A stretch of DNA of 64,000 nucleotides from Lachnospiraceae bacterium. GTDB lineage: Bacteria; Bacillota; Clostridia; Lachnospirales; Lachnospiraceae. Where the stretch lies: positions 1-64,000 of the forward strand of contig CAJTEW010000018.1 of the NCBI GenBank assembly GCA_910575605.1, given 5' to 3'. Below are positions 50,011-59,699 of this stretch, piece after piece (positions within the stretch are counted from its first letter, which is position 1; every line of letters begins with the position of its first letter). The position numbers and the translations under genes are program-made. A model generated the notes under the pieces. The model made no database searches, was not told the origin of the DNA, and saw only the letters and a program-made list of their open reading frames with translations.

Positions 50011-50874
50011 ATGAAAACGCAGCAGCATTTTAACAAAAACATCTTATATTTACATATCGCTGTCATGCTTTTCGGCCTGTCCGGCGTCACTGCACAGTTT
50101 GTTCAGATACCAGCCGTTCTTGTGGCGCTTGGAAGGGTCATCTGCTCTTCTTTACTTCTGCTTCTGACTGCAGTGGTAAAAAAGGACACTCTAAAGCTCC
50201 ATTCTAAAAAGGATTACGGCTTGATTATCTTGACCGGCGCTGTCATGGCAGTACATTGGACAACATTTTTCCAGTCCATCCAGGTCTCCTCGGTAGCAAT
50301 CGGAACTATTACATTTTCCACGTTCCCTTTGTTTCTGACTTTTTTAGAGCCCCTTGTATTTCATGAGAAGTTGAAAAAACAAAGCATTTTCAGTGCAGTT
50401 ATTCTGTTTATCGGGGTCCTTATCACAATTCCTGAATTCTCTATGTCGAATCACACGACCAAGGGAATTATCTGGGGTATGATCTGCAGCTTTACCTATG
50501 CGGTCATGACGTTGGCAAACCGATACTTTTCCTCTCGGTATCCAGGGAGAATTATATGTCTGTATGAGCAGGGTACTGCTGCCATAGTTCTTTTCCCGGC
50601 TTTTTTTATTGTAAAGACGGCCTGGCATATACAGGATATTGCAGGCGTAGCCTTTGTAGGATTTATCTGTACTGCATTTGCCTACTCCCTCTATGTATCT
50701 GCCCAAAAGGGTGTAAAAGCCCAGACTGCCGGCATTATATCAGGAATGGAAACTGTTTACGGAATTTTTTATGCCCTGCTCTTTCTGAGGGAGATACCAG
50801 CTGTCAGAGAGCTTATAGGGGGAGCTGTAATACTTAGTGTTGCCATGTATTCCTCACTTAAGACCAGCGAATAA
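50011..50874 (+). CDS. EamA/DMT family transporter
   Basis: The 287-aa protein has ten hydrophobic helices in two five-helix halves, the EamA repeat plan, with the conserved VALGRVICSSLLLL and AVHWTTFFQSIQVSSVAIGT segments. ATG 50011 has GAGGTGAATA upstream and is preferred to earlier codons. Export of amino acids or metabolites is typical; the substrate is unknown. Confidence 0.9.
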   Translation: MKTQQHFNKNILYLHIAVMLFGLSGVTAQFVQIPAVLVALGRVICSSLLLLLTAVVKKDTLKLHSKKDYGLIILTGAVMAVHWTTFFQSIQVSSVAIGTITFSTFPLFLTFLEPLVFHEKLKKQSIFSAVILFIGVLITIPEFSMSNHTTKGIIWGMICSFTYAVMTLANRYFSSRYPGRIICLYEQGTAAIVLFPAFFIVKTAWHIQDIAGVAFVGFICTAFAYSLYVSAQKGVKAQTAGIISGMETVYGIFYALLFLREIPAVRELIGGAVILSVAMYSSLKTSE

Positions 50875-50902
50875 TATATGTAAAGTAAAAGGGGGAATCT
50901 GT

Positions 50903-51607
50903 TTGGTTAAAATTGCAGTCTGTGAAGACGAGCTGGAGCTGTTAATCCAGCTTACGAGCTATGTAAAAACTATTTTAGAAAAACATTCCATCTCCCATCA
51001 TATAGAATCCTTCACAAGTACTGGTGCACTTTTTGCCAGAGAAGCATTTGATATTCTGCTTTTGGATATTGAAATGGCTCCTCTATCCGGCCTTGAAACA
51101 GCGAAGCGCCTTCGCCGGCGGGGAGACAAAAGCAGCATCATCTTTATCACCGCCCATCCTAGGTATGCAATAGAGGCCTATGATGTGCAGGCATTTCATT
51201 ATCTGATAAAGCCAGTTGATCTTCACAAGTTAGAAGTATTGCTCATAAAATTATGTTCCTCTTTGCAGGAAGCGTATACACAGGCAATTGCCATCCGCCA
51301 GGGGACTCGTATCTGGCGGATTCCATTTGAAAAAATACTCTATCTTGAAGTGATAGACCGTAAAATCTATCTTCATACATTAGAGGAAACTATTTCATTT
51401 TATGGAAAAATGGAGGCTCTGGAACTTCCAAAAGTATTTTTCCGGTGCCACCGAAGCTATATTGTAAACCTACAGCATGTAAAACAGTATGACAAGGGTG
51501 AAATCACGCTAGACAGCAAAGAAAGTATTCCTTTATCAAAACGCAGATATCCATCCTTCGGACTGGCATTTATGGAGTATATAAAAGAAAGCGGGGATAT
51601 ATTTTGA
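50903..51607 (+). CDS. LytTR response regulator (AgrA-like)
   Basis: The 234-aa protein has an intact receiver (CEDE, ILLLDIEMAPLSG with Asp, YLIKPVD with Lys) and a LytTR domain (ILYLEVIDRKIYLHT, FFRCHRSYIVNLQHV). TTG 50903 with AAAGGGGG upstream is the likely start. It overlaps the kinase gene by 4 bp. Confidence 0.9.
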   Translation: MVKIAVCEDELELLIQLTSYVKTILEKHSISHHIESFTSTGALFAREAFDILLLDIEMAPLSGLETAKRLRRRGDKSSIIFITAHPRYAIEAYDVQAFHYLIKPVDLHKLEVLLIKLCSSLQEAYTQAIAIRQGTRIWRIPFEKILYLEVIDRKIYLHTLEETISFYGKMEALELPKVFFRCHRSYIVNLQHVKQYDKGEITLDSKESIPLSKRRYPSFGLAFMEYIKESGDIF

Positions 51608-52932
51608 ATTTATCATTATTTATTACCATCCTTCGGGGTTTTACAGACACTTTTTTGTGGTACCGCTTCTTTGCAAAAGTGCTGGGCTCTAAATATTCTT
51701 ATGGCTATATATGGTTTTACCTGGGAACTCTTCTATATGGACAGCTAAATGTAAGGCTTGCCCTGGCAGAGACGAGCCGGGGAAATCTGATATATGGCTG
51801 TCTCTGTTCTCTCGCCCTGTGCAGTCTGTTATTTCACGGATCTATCATAAAAAAAGCCTTTTTTGTTATATGGCTCTACTGCGTCCTGCCAGTTGCATTC
51901 AGTGTATTTTTCCCGCTCATTTATGCAGCGGCAGTAATAAATGGGCAGAATCTTGAAGCAGCGGTCGGCTGCGCCAGTCTTCTGTCTAGTCTTGTTCAGT
52001 ATATAATGCTCGAAATATTACAGCGGAAGCTTTCCATATTACGGCGTGACTTTATGGACAAGGACGCATTTTATCTAATGTACATTATTATATTTATTTA
52101 TGCCGCTGCTGATATAATGTGTAAAATGTTTGCTGGAGAAACCAGCTGGAGAAGTGACGATATCTGGAGAGCTGCTATTCCCCTAAGCCTGATTGCGCTG
52201 TCAGGACTTGGGCTGTATGTGTACTGTGTCCTTTCTTTGGAATACCGTCTTTTAGATCGTCTTGCAAAGCAGCAGTATCAGATAATAGAACAACAGCTTA
52301 GCGCCTTTAAAGAACAGTACGGACAATTGGTAAAAATGCGCCATGACATGAAAAATCACAGCCTATGTCTTGCGAAGCTTATAAAAGATAAAAACGTAGA
52401 CGAGGCTGCCCATTATCTTGACCAATTAACTCTTGGCGCCGGACAGGAGGATAGTATGATTCATACAGGCTCCATCTATGCAGACGCGCTTCTGAATCCT
52501 AAATATCAGCAGGCAGTAAAGCTGGGAATTGACATTTCTATCCAGATGTCTATACCTGCAAAGGATAAGATAGCTCCTGTTGATATCTGCTGTCTGTTAT
52601 CAAATGCGCTGGACAATGCTATTGAAGCTTGTGAGCGCGGAAAAAAAGAAAATGGTTCTCCTGGGTGGATACAGATGAAGTCCGCAGTACATGGACAATA
52701 CTGGGTACTGGAAATCACCAACAGTATCGTAAAACCTGCTTCCATACATCAAGGGAAGTTTCTTTCCTCCAAACGAATTCAGTCCTATGGTGTAGGACTT
52801 CAGAATATCAAATCCGTTGTAGAGCAGTATCACGGTGTTCTTAATCTGCAGAATGAAGATTGCTTTATACTCAGTGTCATGCTCCCTGTGCCATCTACAT
52901 CAAAAAACGGACCGTCTACACTGTCTGAATGA
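51604..52932 (+). CDS. GHKL sensor kinase (AgrC-like)
   Basis: The 442-aa kinase has about six N-terminal membrane helices (to residue 210), a dimerization helix with MRHDMKNHSLCLAKL near 247, and a GHKL ATPase with SNALDNAIEACERG near 330 and SYGVGLQNIKSVVEQYHG near 395. The start is TTG, overlapping the regulator stop. No agrB protease or agrD peptide gene is found nearby. Confidence 0.9.
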   Translation: MNLSLFITILRGFTDTFLWYRFFAKVLGSKYSYGYIWFYLGTLLYGQLNVRLALAETSRGNLIYGCLCSLALCSLLFHGSIIKKAFFVIWLYCVLPVAFSVFFPLIYAAAVINGQNLEAAVGCASLLSSLVQYIMLEILQRKLSILRRDFMDKDAFYLMYIIIFIYAAADIMCKMFAGETSWRSDDIWRAAIPLSLIALSGLGLYVYCVLSLEYRLLDRLAKQQYQIIEQQLSAFKEQYGQLVKMRHDMKNHSLCLAKLIKDKNVDEAAHYLDQLTLGAGQEDSMIHTGSIYADALLNPKYQQAVKLGIDISIQMSIPAKDKIAPVDICCLLSNALDNAIEACERGKKENGSPGWIQMKSAVHGQYWVLEITNSIVKPASIHQGKFLSSKRIQSYGVGLQNIKSVVEQYHGVLNLQNEDCFILSVMLPVPSTSKNGPSTLSE

Positions 52933-53030
52933 TTTTTTCTTAGCAGCAGCCGATATTTATATAGAACATAGCGGGCATATATTTTATTATCCCGAAAGTA
53001 TTTCACACAGCAAACAAGGAGGAATAAACT

Positions 53031-53657
53031 ATGCGGATTCACACAGGACAAACAACACATTTATTTAAGGCATCCGTTGTTAATAATAGTATAGCCGGAA
53101 ACCACCCTGATGAAGGACAACGGCCAGGAATATTTATGCGGACGGACGCTGCAGCCATCTCCGCTTGGGGAAAGTCTGCAAATCTTCTTGCAAATCTGAT
53201 GAATCAAAGAGAACTGATACAGATGAATAAGGATGCACTAATCAAACATGCCCTTGAGGATGAAAGCAGCGCTGCGGGACTTAAAGAACAAATGGAAGAG
53301 TATGAGGAACAGCTTGATAAGCTGGATGAACAGATAGCTTCAGAGATGGCAAAGCAGGCCGAAACAGAGGCAGAAAAAGACAGCCTTTATGAGAAACCAC
53401 AAGGTACAGATACTTCTAATACCGCCCACGACAGCACCGTGAAGCTTACAGAAATGTCCACGAGACTTGAAAGCACACATACTATCTCCCAGGTACAAAT
53501 CAGACGGGACGGTGAAAAAAGGGTATGCGAGTCGGAAAAAGAGCTTGGCTCTGCTGCTGCCAAAACGAAGCTTGAAAAGATAAACAAAATGGAAAGCCTC
53601 ACCGAGCAGGTAATGCCATTTATAAAAAATATTATGGATACAGGGAGCGGGAGATAA
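53031..53657 (+). CDS. Hypothetical protein with coiled coil, 208 aa
   Basis: Residues 75-130 form a strong acidic coiled coil (LKEQMEEYEEQLDKLDEQIA). The N-terminus has a conserved-looking RIHTGQTTHLFKASVVNNSI, and there is no signal peptide. AAGGAGG is upstream. It follows the GHKL kinase by 98 bp, so it may be controlled by it. The family is unknown to me. Confidence 0.7.
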   Translation: MRIHTGQTTHLFKASVVNNSIAGNHPDEGQRPGIFMRTDAAAISAWGKSANLLANLMNQRELIQMNKDALIKHALEDESSAAGLKEQMEEYEEQLDKLDEQIASEMAKQAETEAEKDSLYEKPQGTDTSNTAHDSTVKLTEMSTRLESTHTISQVQIRRDGEKRVCESEKELGSAAAKTKLEKINKMESLTEQVMPFIKNIMDTGSGR

Positions 53658-53854
53658 GTATCCCCCTCCTTTTTTTAATTATACTATATTCCTGCCCGTT
53701 TAGAATACTCTATTAAAAATAATAACTTTTGGGTTAAACCTGTGTGTACACAAAAATCATTGTCATAATCCTCCCTCCATATGTTATAATGAAATTACTA
53801 TAACGAGAATAAACAGAACCCTCATAAGTTTAATATAAAAAAGGAGTATCATTT

Positions 53855-55093
53855 ATGACTGTTATCCGACCCTTTCAGGCTGTGCGTCCCACAGAAAAGC
53901 TTGCTTCCTCTGTCGCTGCGCTGCCCTATGATGTATATAGCCGCAGTGAAGCCCGTGAAGCCGTAAAATCACGTCCTCTGTCGTTTTTAAAAATTGACAG
54001 GGCAGAGACCCAGCTTCCGGAAGATACTGACATGTATTCCCAGCCTGTCTATGACAAAGCAAAAGAGCTTCTAGAAGCCATGCGTTCTGACGGCTCATAT
54101 ATTCAGGATGAGACCCCCTGCTATTATATCTATACATTGACCATGAATAACCGATCACAGACCGGGCTTGTAGGCTGTGCATCCATCAACGATTATCTGG
54201 AAAACCGGATTAAAAAACATGAAAACACACGAGAGGACAAGGAGCTGGACCGTATCCGCCATGTAGACACTTTGAACGCCCAGACAGGTCCGATTTTCCT
54301 GACCTGTCATACAGATGCCCGGCTTAGCCGTATTTTAAGTGATGTGAAACAGTCTGCCCCTCTCTACGACTTTACTATGGAAGATCAGGTACGCCATGAA
54401 GTCTGGAAGATTGATGATACAGACACAATTCAGGAGATATATCAGATTGCCCAGTCCATTGACAGTATCTATATTGCTGACGGACATCACCGAGCCGCTT
54501 CTGCAGTAAAGGTTGGACTAAAACGGCGCAGGGAGCACCCCGGCTATACCGGCAGAGAAGAGTTCAACTATTTTCTCTGCGTTTTGTTTGCCTCCGAGGA
54601 GCTTCTGATTTATGATTATAACCGGATTGTTTCTGATTTAAATGGCTATACATTTACGGAATTTCTAGCTCACGTAAAAAAGAATTTTGATGTAAAGGAA
54701 ACAGGAACCTATATTGACCGCCCCTCCTGTAAAGGGGAAATAGGACTTTATGGAAACGGCTCCTGGTATCTCTTACGAGTGAAGCCCGGCCTCATTCCAG
54801 ATGATCCTGTCAGCCGTCTTGATGTATCTGTCCTACAGGATATGATACTCGAACCCCTTCTTGGAATTCATGACCCCAAAACTGATTCTCGTATCCAGTT
54901 TGTGGGCGGAATACGTGGACTTGAGGTTCTATCTGAGACTGTTGATGCGCAAAAGAACGGGGCCGCATTTTCCATGTATCCCACTTCTATGGAAGAACTT
55001 CTTTCTGTGGCGGACGCTGGAAGACTTATGCCTCCGAAATCCACATGGTTCGAGCCGAAGCTCTTAAGCGGACTTTTTATTCATCCCATTTAA
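53855..55093 (+). CDS. DUF1015 family protein
   Basis: The 412-aa protein matches DUF1015: PFQAVRPTEKLASSVAALPYDV at the start (given here as the key opening motif), then FLKIDRAE, LVGCASINDYL, IRHVDTLNAQTGP, and IYIADGHHRAASAVK near 207 with a His pair. The function of the family is not established; it often lies beside serine or 2-hydroxyacid metabolism genes. Sequence is intact. Confidence 0.9.
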   Translation: MTVIRPFQAVRPTEKLASSVAALPYDVYSRSEAREAVKSRPLSFLKIDRAETQLPEDTDMYSQPVYDKAKELLEAMRSDGSYIQDETPCYYIYTLTMNNRSQTGLVGCASINDYLENRIKKHENTREDKELDRIRHVDTLNAQTGPIFLTCHTDARLSRILSDVKQSAPLYDFTMEDQVRHEVWKIDDTDTIQEIYQIAQSIDSIYIADGHHRAASAVKVGLKRRREHPGYTGREEFNYFLCVLFASEELLIYDYNRIVSDLNGYTFTEFLAHVKKNFDVKETGTYIDRPSCKGEIGLYGNGSWYLLRVKPGLIPDDPVSRLDVSVLQDMILEPLLGIHDPKTDSRIQFVGGIRGLEVLSETVDAQKNGAAFSMYPTSMEELLSVADAGRLMPPKSTWFEPKLLSGLFIHPI

Positions 55094-55098
55094 AATGA

Positions 55099-55135
55099 AC
55101 AGTACTGATTTGTGTAATGTACAAATCAGTACTGT
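55099..55135. terminator. Hairpin between convergent genes
   Basis: ACAGTACTGATTTGT and its exact complement form a 15-bp stem with a 7-nt loop. It lies between DUF1015 and VanY and probably ends both messages, though the T-tract is weak. Confidence 0.6.
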
Positions 55136-55155
55136 ATATATTCATCATAATTCCC

Positions 55156-55896
55156 TTATATGGTTTCCAAATACTCTTCTAAACAAAGCCCCTGTTCATA
55201 CATCTCTGCCGCCGCTTTTGCTCCCACATAACGGTAATGCCATACTTCCTCTGCAACACCGGTAATTTCTGTTTTATTTCCAGGATAGCGGAAAATAAAG
55301 CCATATTTATAACTGTTTTCCTGCAGCCATAAATAAACATCATAAGATGCTCCATTGATATCTACTGCAAAACCAAGCTGATGCTCACTATAGCCTGGGA
55401 CAGCAACCCACTGCTTTGCAAGCTCCTGTGCTTCAATTTCAGAGCATCCTTCTTTTCTATAGTCTGCAACTTTATCATCGTAAAGACCCTGCTGTACATC
55501 TGATGTACGATAACCTGACACTACACGCGGTAACTGGTTCCAGTTTGCCTCTTTCGCATCCTCTAACATTTCCATTAACGGCTCATAAATATGCTTATCT
55601 ACACGTTCACCTCCCTGAATTTCTATTAGGTCTGGTTTATAATTGGAGGGTATAGGATTCTGTTCGTTTACTAAAGTTAAATACCAGGAAGCATCTACAT
55701 CCGAAATCTCTAAAGGTTCCGATGGTTCCAGTAATTGTGGTGATTTTTCCTTTGCAAAGCCTGTCTTACAGGCAAAAACAATAACCATGATAAAAATCAG
55801 CAAAATTAATGAAATAAAGGCCGCCATCTGCATTTTTCCTGTCCGTCTGCGATAAACACTTTTTTTACACCCACTTTGATTATATCTTTTTCTCAT
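55156..55896 (-). CDS. vanY: VanY-type D-alanyl-D-alanine carboxypeptidase
   Basis: The 246-aa protein has an N-terminal membrane anchor (residues 25-47) and an M15B peptidase domain with VVSGYRTSDVQ near 132, the zinc ligands in SEHQLGFAVDI near 173, and EVWHYRYVG near 219. It removes the terminal D-Ala of peptidoglycan precursors. ATG 55896 follows AAGGAG. It is downstream of VanR-VanS, separated by a terminator. Confidence 0.88.
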   Translation of the reverse strand: MRKRYNQSGCKKSVYRRRTGKMQMAAFISLILLIFIMVIVFACKTGFAKEKSPQLLEPSEPLEISDVDASWYLTLVNEQNPIPSNYKPDLIEIQGGERVDKHIYEPLMEMLEDAKEANWNQLPRVVSGYRTSDVQQGLYDDKVADYRKEGCSEIEAQELAKQWVAVPGYSEHQLGFAVDINGASYDVYLWLQENSYKYGFIFRYPGNKTEITGVAEEVWHYRYVGAKAAAEMYEQGLCLEEYLETI

Positions 55897-55931
55897 AATA
55901 AAAACTCCTTTCTTCATATGCAAATAAAATA

Positions 55932-55970
55932 ATGCCTCTGTTCAGTCTCAATTGTACTGAACAAAGGCAT
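55932..55970 (-). terminator. Terminator after the VanS-like gene
   Basis: ATGCCTCTGTTCAGT pairs with ACTGAACAAAGGCAT (one mismatch) and is followed on the minus strand by ATTATTTTATTT. VanY thus probably has its own promoter or depends on read-through. Confidence 0.75.
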
Positions 55971-56011
55971 CTGGAACTTTAATATGAAATTGTTTAATTC
56001 CTAAGAAAATC

Positions 56012-57148
56012 CTAATAACAAGGAATGCAGACTGTAATCGTCACTGTATTATTTGCACTGGCAGCATGAATAGAGCCGTCATGTAAAGCGATAATTTCCT
56101 TGGCAATTGCCAGCCCAAGACCTGTACCCCCGGTATCAGAAATACGTGCCTTATCCAAACGGTAAAATTTATCAAAAAGTAAATGTAAATTTTCTTCTGA
56201 AATATTGTTTCCTTTGTTTTGAAAAGATATCATAACCTGTTTGTCTGTTTCTTGAGCTGAAATAATAATTTCTGTATCAGAGTAGCTATATGCTGCCGCG
56301 TTTCTAAGAATATTACTGAATACCCTTACCAGCTTATCCGGATCTGCATATACAGTCAGATTTTCATCAACATTTAACACAATGGAATTTCCATGGGGTG
56401 TAAAGACAGGAGACAGTTCATCCGATAACTGAATCAGCATATAATAAAGATCTACCGGCTCCTTTGACAGCTTAATCTGCTTTGAATTATAACGTGTAAT
56501 TTCAAAAAACTCATTTATCATATCTTCCAGACGATAAGCTTTATCCAATGTTATATGGATATTTTTTGCACGTTGATCTACCGGCATATCAGGCTCTTCC
56601 TCCAGAAGATTCAGATAGCCAATCACAGAAGTAAGAGGAGTTCGGATATCGTGGGCAAGATACATCACTAATTCATCTTTTCTCTGTTCTGCAAGAGCTG
56701 TTTCCTGTTTCTGCTTTTTTAATGTTTGTTTTACTGCGTTTAGTTTACGCTCAAATGGCAGCATCTCCACCGATAAATGAATCTGCGTTACATCCTCTGT
56801 GAGCAATTCATCAATCCCTTGATTGATTTCTTTAAAGTACCGGGTCATCCATCGGAATAAACGCCAAAATAAAACAATAAAAATAAATATAATCGCCGCT
56901 GCAAAAAATATCTCTTTGTAGTTTCTAAAAAAATCGTGATAGATAAGGAACGCCTGCTCATGTCCAAATTTCATACAATGTTCTAAAAACCAAACAATCC
57001 AGTTTCCAACCCGTTGCTTCCAAAAGAACAAATATATAATAATTACAGATATAGCAGAAATAAAGGCGTTTATGCAAAAACGCCACATAATTTTTGTCTG
57101 AAATTCTGAATATTCGCCTTTTTTATTATCCTTCAATTTTATATCCAA
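56012..57148 (-). CDS. vanS: VanS-like sensor kinase
   Basis: The 378-aa kinase has two membrane helices (residues 24-46 and 77-97) around a short extracellular loop. The DHp helix reads DELVMYLAHDIRTPLTSVIG, very like VanS of glycopeptide-resistance clusters, and the ATPase domain has NILRNAAAYS, then DTGGTGLGLAIAKEI. It overlaps the regulator gene by 23 bp. Confidence 0.88.
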   Translation of the reverse strand: MDIKLKDNKKGEYSEFQTKIMWRFCINAFISAISVIIIYLFFWKQRVGNWIVWFLEHCMKFGHEQAFLIYHDFFRNYKEIFFAAAIIFIFIVLFWRLFRWMTRYFKEINQGIDELLTEDVTQIHLSVEMLPFERKLNAVKQTLKKQKQETALAEQRKDELVMYLAHDIRTPLTSVIGYLNLLEEEPDMPVDQRAKNIHITLDKAYRLEDMINEFFEITRYNSKQIKLSKEPVDLYYMLIQLSDELSPVFTPHGNSIVLNVDENLTVYADPDKLVRVFSNILRNAAAYSYSDTEIIISAQETDKQVMISFQNKGNNISEENLHLLFDKFYRLDKARISDTGGTGLGLAIAKEIIALHDGSIHAASANNTVTITVCIPCY

Positions 57149-57827
57149 CTCCCCATATGGTTTTTATATATTTCGGCTTACTTAATGTATCGTTCATCTT
57201 TTCACGCAGATGGCGTATATGAACAGTAATCGTATTATTTGATTTACAGTAATACTCATCCTCCCATATTTTATAAAATAATTCTTCTGCACTGATTACA
57301 CGTCCTTTATTTTCCAGAAGAATACGCAAAATGGAAAACTCTGTGGGCGTAAGCATAAGTGGCTTTTCATTTAAAAGGCATTCGTAAGTGTTTAGTTTCA
57401 TTACTAATCCAGAGTGAGTAAGCGTATCTTTTTCTTCATTTTCAGAATGTGCAGGATTGTATTTTTTGTATCGGCGAAGCTGGGATTTCACTCTTGCTAC
57501 CAGCTCAAGCGGACGAAATGGTTTTGTAATATAATCGTCGGCTCCAAGTGTAAGTCCCGTAATTTTATCTGTTTCTTCATCTTTTGCCGTCAGCATAATA
57601 ATCGGATATGTGTGCTTTACACGGATTTTCTGACACAATGTAAATCCATCTATTTCTGGCAACATAATATCCAAAATAGCAAGATCAAACTCTGTTGTTT
57701 CTATACATTCAAGAGCTTCTTTTGAAGAATAGAATTTTAATACAGTAAAATTTTCATTCTTTAAATATACTTCAATTAAATCTGCAATCTCTGCTTCATC
57801 GTCAACGATAAGAATTTTATCACACAT
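57126..57827 (-). CDS. vanR: VanR-like response regulator
   Basis: The 233-aa OmpR-type regulator resembles VanR along its length: KILIVDDEAEIADLIEVYLK, LAILDIMLPEIDG with the phospho-acceptor, GADDYITKPFRPLELVARVK, and SNNTITVHIRHLREKMNDTL near 195. No vanH, ligase or vanX gene is nearby. It probably controls VanY or cell-wall genes elsewhere. Confidence 0.9.
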   Translation of the reverse strand: MCDKILIVDDEAEIADLIEVYLKNENFTVLKFYSSKEALECIETTEFDLAILDIMLPEIDGFTLCQKIRVKHTYPIIMLTAKDEETDKITGLTLGADDYITKPFRPLELVARVKSQLRRYKKYNPAHSENEEKDTLTHSGLVMKLNTYECLLNEKPLMLTPTEFSILRILLENKGRVISAEELFYKIWEDEYYCKSNNTITVHIRHLREKMNDTLSKPKYIKTIWGVGYKIEG

Positions 57828-57993
57828 AGGGTACCTTTCCTTCCCTCAGATATATTTTCAATTATACTATTTTTTTATGAAAAAACATTAAGATTTTCCT
57901 AATTATAGTTTTAAACGAAAAATAATATCCCTCCATAACGAAAACTGTTTTCTACAACACTCTGAAGCATTTTCTTTCACTTAGGAAAATCAT

Positions 57994-58542
57994 CTATAAA
58001 ACCGGGAAGCAATTCTTTTTTTCTAAATACTCTAATAATGGAACTAAATACTTTTTATCTGTCCAATCGCAATTTTGTCCTTTTGCACACATAAGGGCTT
58101 TCATCCACGGTTCATATGTACTTGGGTCTTTTTTCGCTACAGATTTTTGTAACATTTTGCATAAAGTTCTATCCATGAATTTCATTTTGCTTTCATTCCA
58201 TGCGCCTCTCCCATAAAAAAGCGGAATATTTTTTAAATCCCTCGTCAAATTATGCTCCTTAATTTCTGCAAATGCACTTTCATCATAAGGAGAAGCACCA
58301 ACACACAATATAGCCATATTCTTATTTTTGAATTTTTCAATGTTCTTTTTCAAAAATGATAATCCTGCTATTCCCGAAGCATATATTCCGCCACACAATA
58401 TGATGGTTTCATATTGTGCTACATCATCTACCATAGCTTTTGATATTTCTACACAATAAAAGTCTGTCATATTTTGAAGCCATTCGGCATATTTCTTTGT
58501 TGCTCCATACTTGGATTGGTAAACAATAATTCCCTTTTTCAT
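57994..58542 (-). CDS. Flavodoxin-domain protein
   Basis: The 182-aa protein has the FMN-binding start IIVYQSKYGATKKYAEWL and LCGGIYASGIAG near residue 50, as in Flavodoxin_5/HemG-like proteins. It likely binds FMN in a redox role. AAGGAATC precedes the ATG. Confidence 0.85.
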   Translation of the reverse strand: MKKGIIVYQSKYGATKKYAEWLQNMTDFYCVEISKAMVDDVAQYETIILCGGIYASGIAGLSFLKKNIEKFKNKNMAILCVGASPYDESAFAEIKEHNLTRDLKNIPLFYGRGAWNESKMKFMDRTLCKMLQKSVAKKDPSTYEPWMKALMCAKGQNCDWTDKKYLVPLLEYLEKKNCFPVL

Positions 58543-58669
58543 AATAGATTCCTTTCTGCAAAACTATTTTATAGGTTTTAGGGTGTAATACTATGTAAAA
58601 ATACCCAAACAGAAAATAGACTAATGGAGTTGCTTCCATCAAACTGAATAGCCTTTGCCACGTACAGTA

Positions 58670-58870
58670 TCAAAACAGAAACCGCCAGCCATAACCACAT
58701 CCCAAATCAAGAACTTGTTTTCCTTGAAGCTGTGGAAACAGAGGTTTTAATTGGCGCCATTCTCTAGCAGAACTTAAACCGTCTTTACTGCGCGGCATTT
58801 TTGCATATTCTTTAAAAAATTTTTCATTATCATATTCACTATACACCGTTGATGCTCCTTTAAAAATCAC
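58670..58870 (-). pseudogene. Truncated class I SAM methyltransferase
   Basis: The frame has a methyltransferase start (VYSEYDNEKFFKEYAKMPRS, then QLQGKQVLDLGCGYGW, motif I) but ends a few codons later. The rest of the fold is missing. About 200 aa appear to be lost by deletion. Confidence 0.75.
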
Positions 58871-58884
58871 AAATTGACACTTAA

Positions 58885-59454
58885 TTATTCGGGCACATAC
58901 AAATAGCAGCTTTGCACATGGTCATTTACAATTCCGATTGCCTGCATATACGCATATATGATCGTACTACCTACAAATTTAAAACCGCGTTTTTTTAAGT
59001 CTTTGCTAATTTTGTCCGAAAGCGGCGTTGTTGCAGGGACTTCAGCTTCCGATTTGAAATGATTATGGATAGGTTGACTATTAACATAAGACCAGATAAA
59101 CGCATCAAAACTTCCATATTCTTCTTGAATTTTAATGAATTGCTGTGCATTTGTAATTGCCGACTTGATTTTCAATCTATTGCGAACGATATTGGCATTT
59201 TTCATTAATTCATCAATCTTTTCTTCATCATAGAGAGCAATCTTTTGATAATCAAAATTATCAAAGGCTTCTCTAAATCCCATTCTTTTATTTAATATCG
59301 TTAGCCACGATAATCCAGCTTGCATACCTTCGAGAATTAGCATTTCAAATAGTTTCCTATCGTCATGAACTGGTTTTCCCCACTCCCTGTCATGGTATTC
59401 CTTGTAGAGTTCCGTAGTTGCCCACGAACATCTTTTTCTATCGTCCTTCTTCAT
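58885..59454 (-). CDS. tag: DNA-3-methyladenine glycosylase I
   Basis: The 189-aa enzyme has the Tag features: RCSWATTELYKEYHDREWG at residues 7-25 (first zinc Cys and His), EGMQAGLSWLTILNKR, FKFVGSTIIYAYMQAIGIVN, and NDHVQSCYLY with the last zinc His and Cys. It removes 3-methyladenine from DNA. Length is normal. Confidence 0.95.
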   Translation of the reverse strand: MKKDDRKRCSWATTELYKEYHDREWGKPVHDDRKLFEMLILEGMQAGLSWLTILNKRMGFREAFDNFDYQKIALYDEEKIDELMKNANIVRNRLKIKSAITNAQQFIKIQEEYGSFDAFIWSYVNSQPIHNHFKSEAEVPATTPLSDKISKDLKKRGFKFVGSTIIYAYMQAIGIVNDHVQSCYLYVPE

Positions 59455-59699
59455 AAGATCCCCCGTTTCTCAAATTCCGTTTTCTCGCTCTATTCACTGT
59501 TTCTATTTTATCATAGAATGCGGATTTTTCCATCAATAAATCATAGCATACTTCGCTTATTGAATTTATCATAGACAGAGAAATCAATGTTATGCCGATT
59601 GTTCCACCGGGGAACTCCCTTAATGACATGATTTTGGAAAACAAGGAAAGTACAGAATGAAAAAGTCTGTTCTCTACGATACAAATGGGGACAGACATG

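Noticed and set aside
50903-52932. Complete agr quorum-sensing locus
   Set aside because: I searched both sides for an AgrB-like membrane protease and a short AgrD peptide and found neither.
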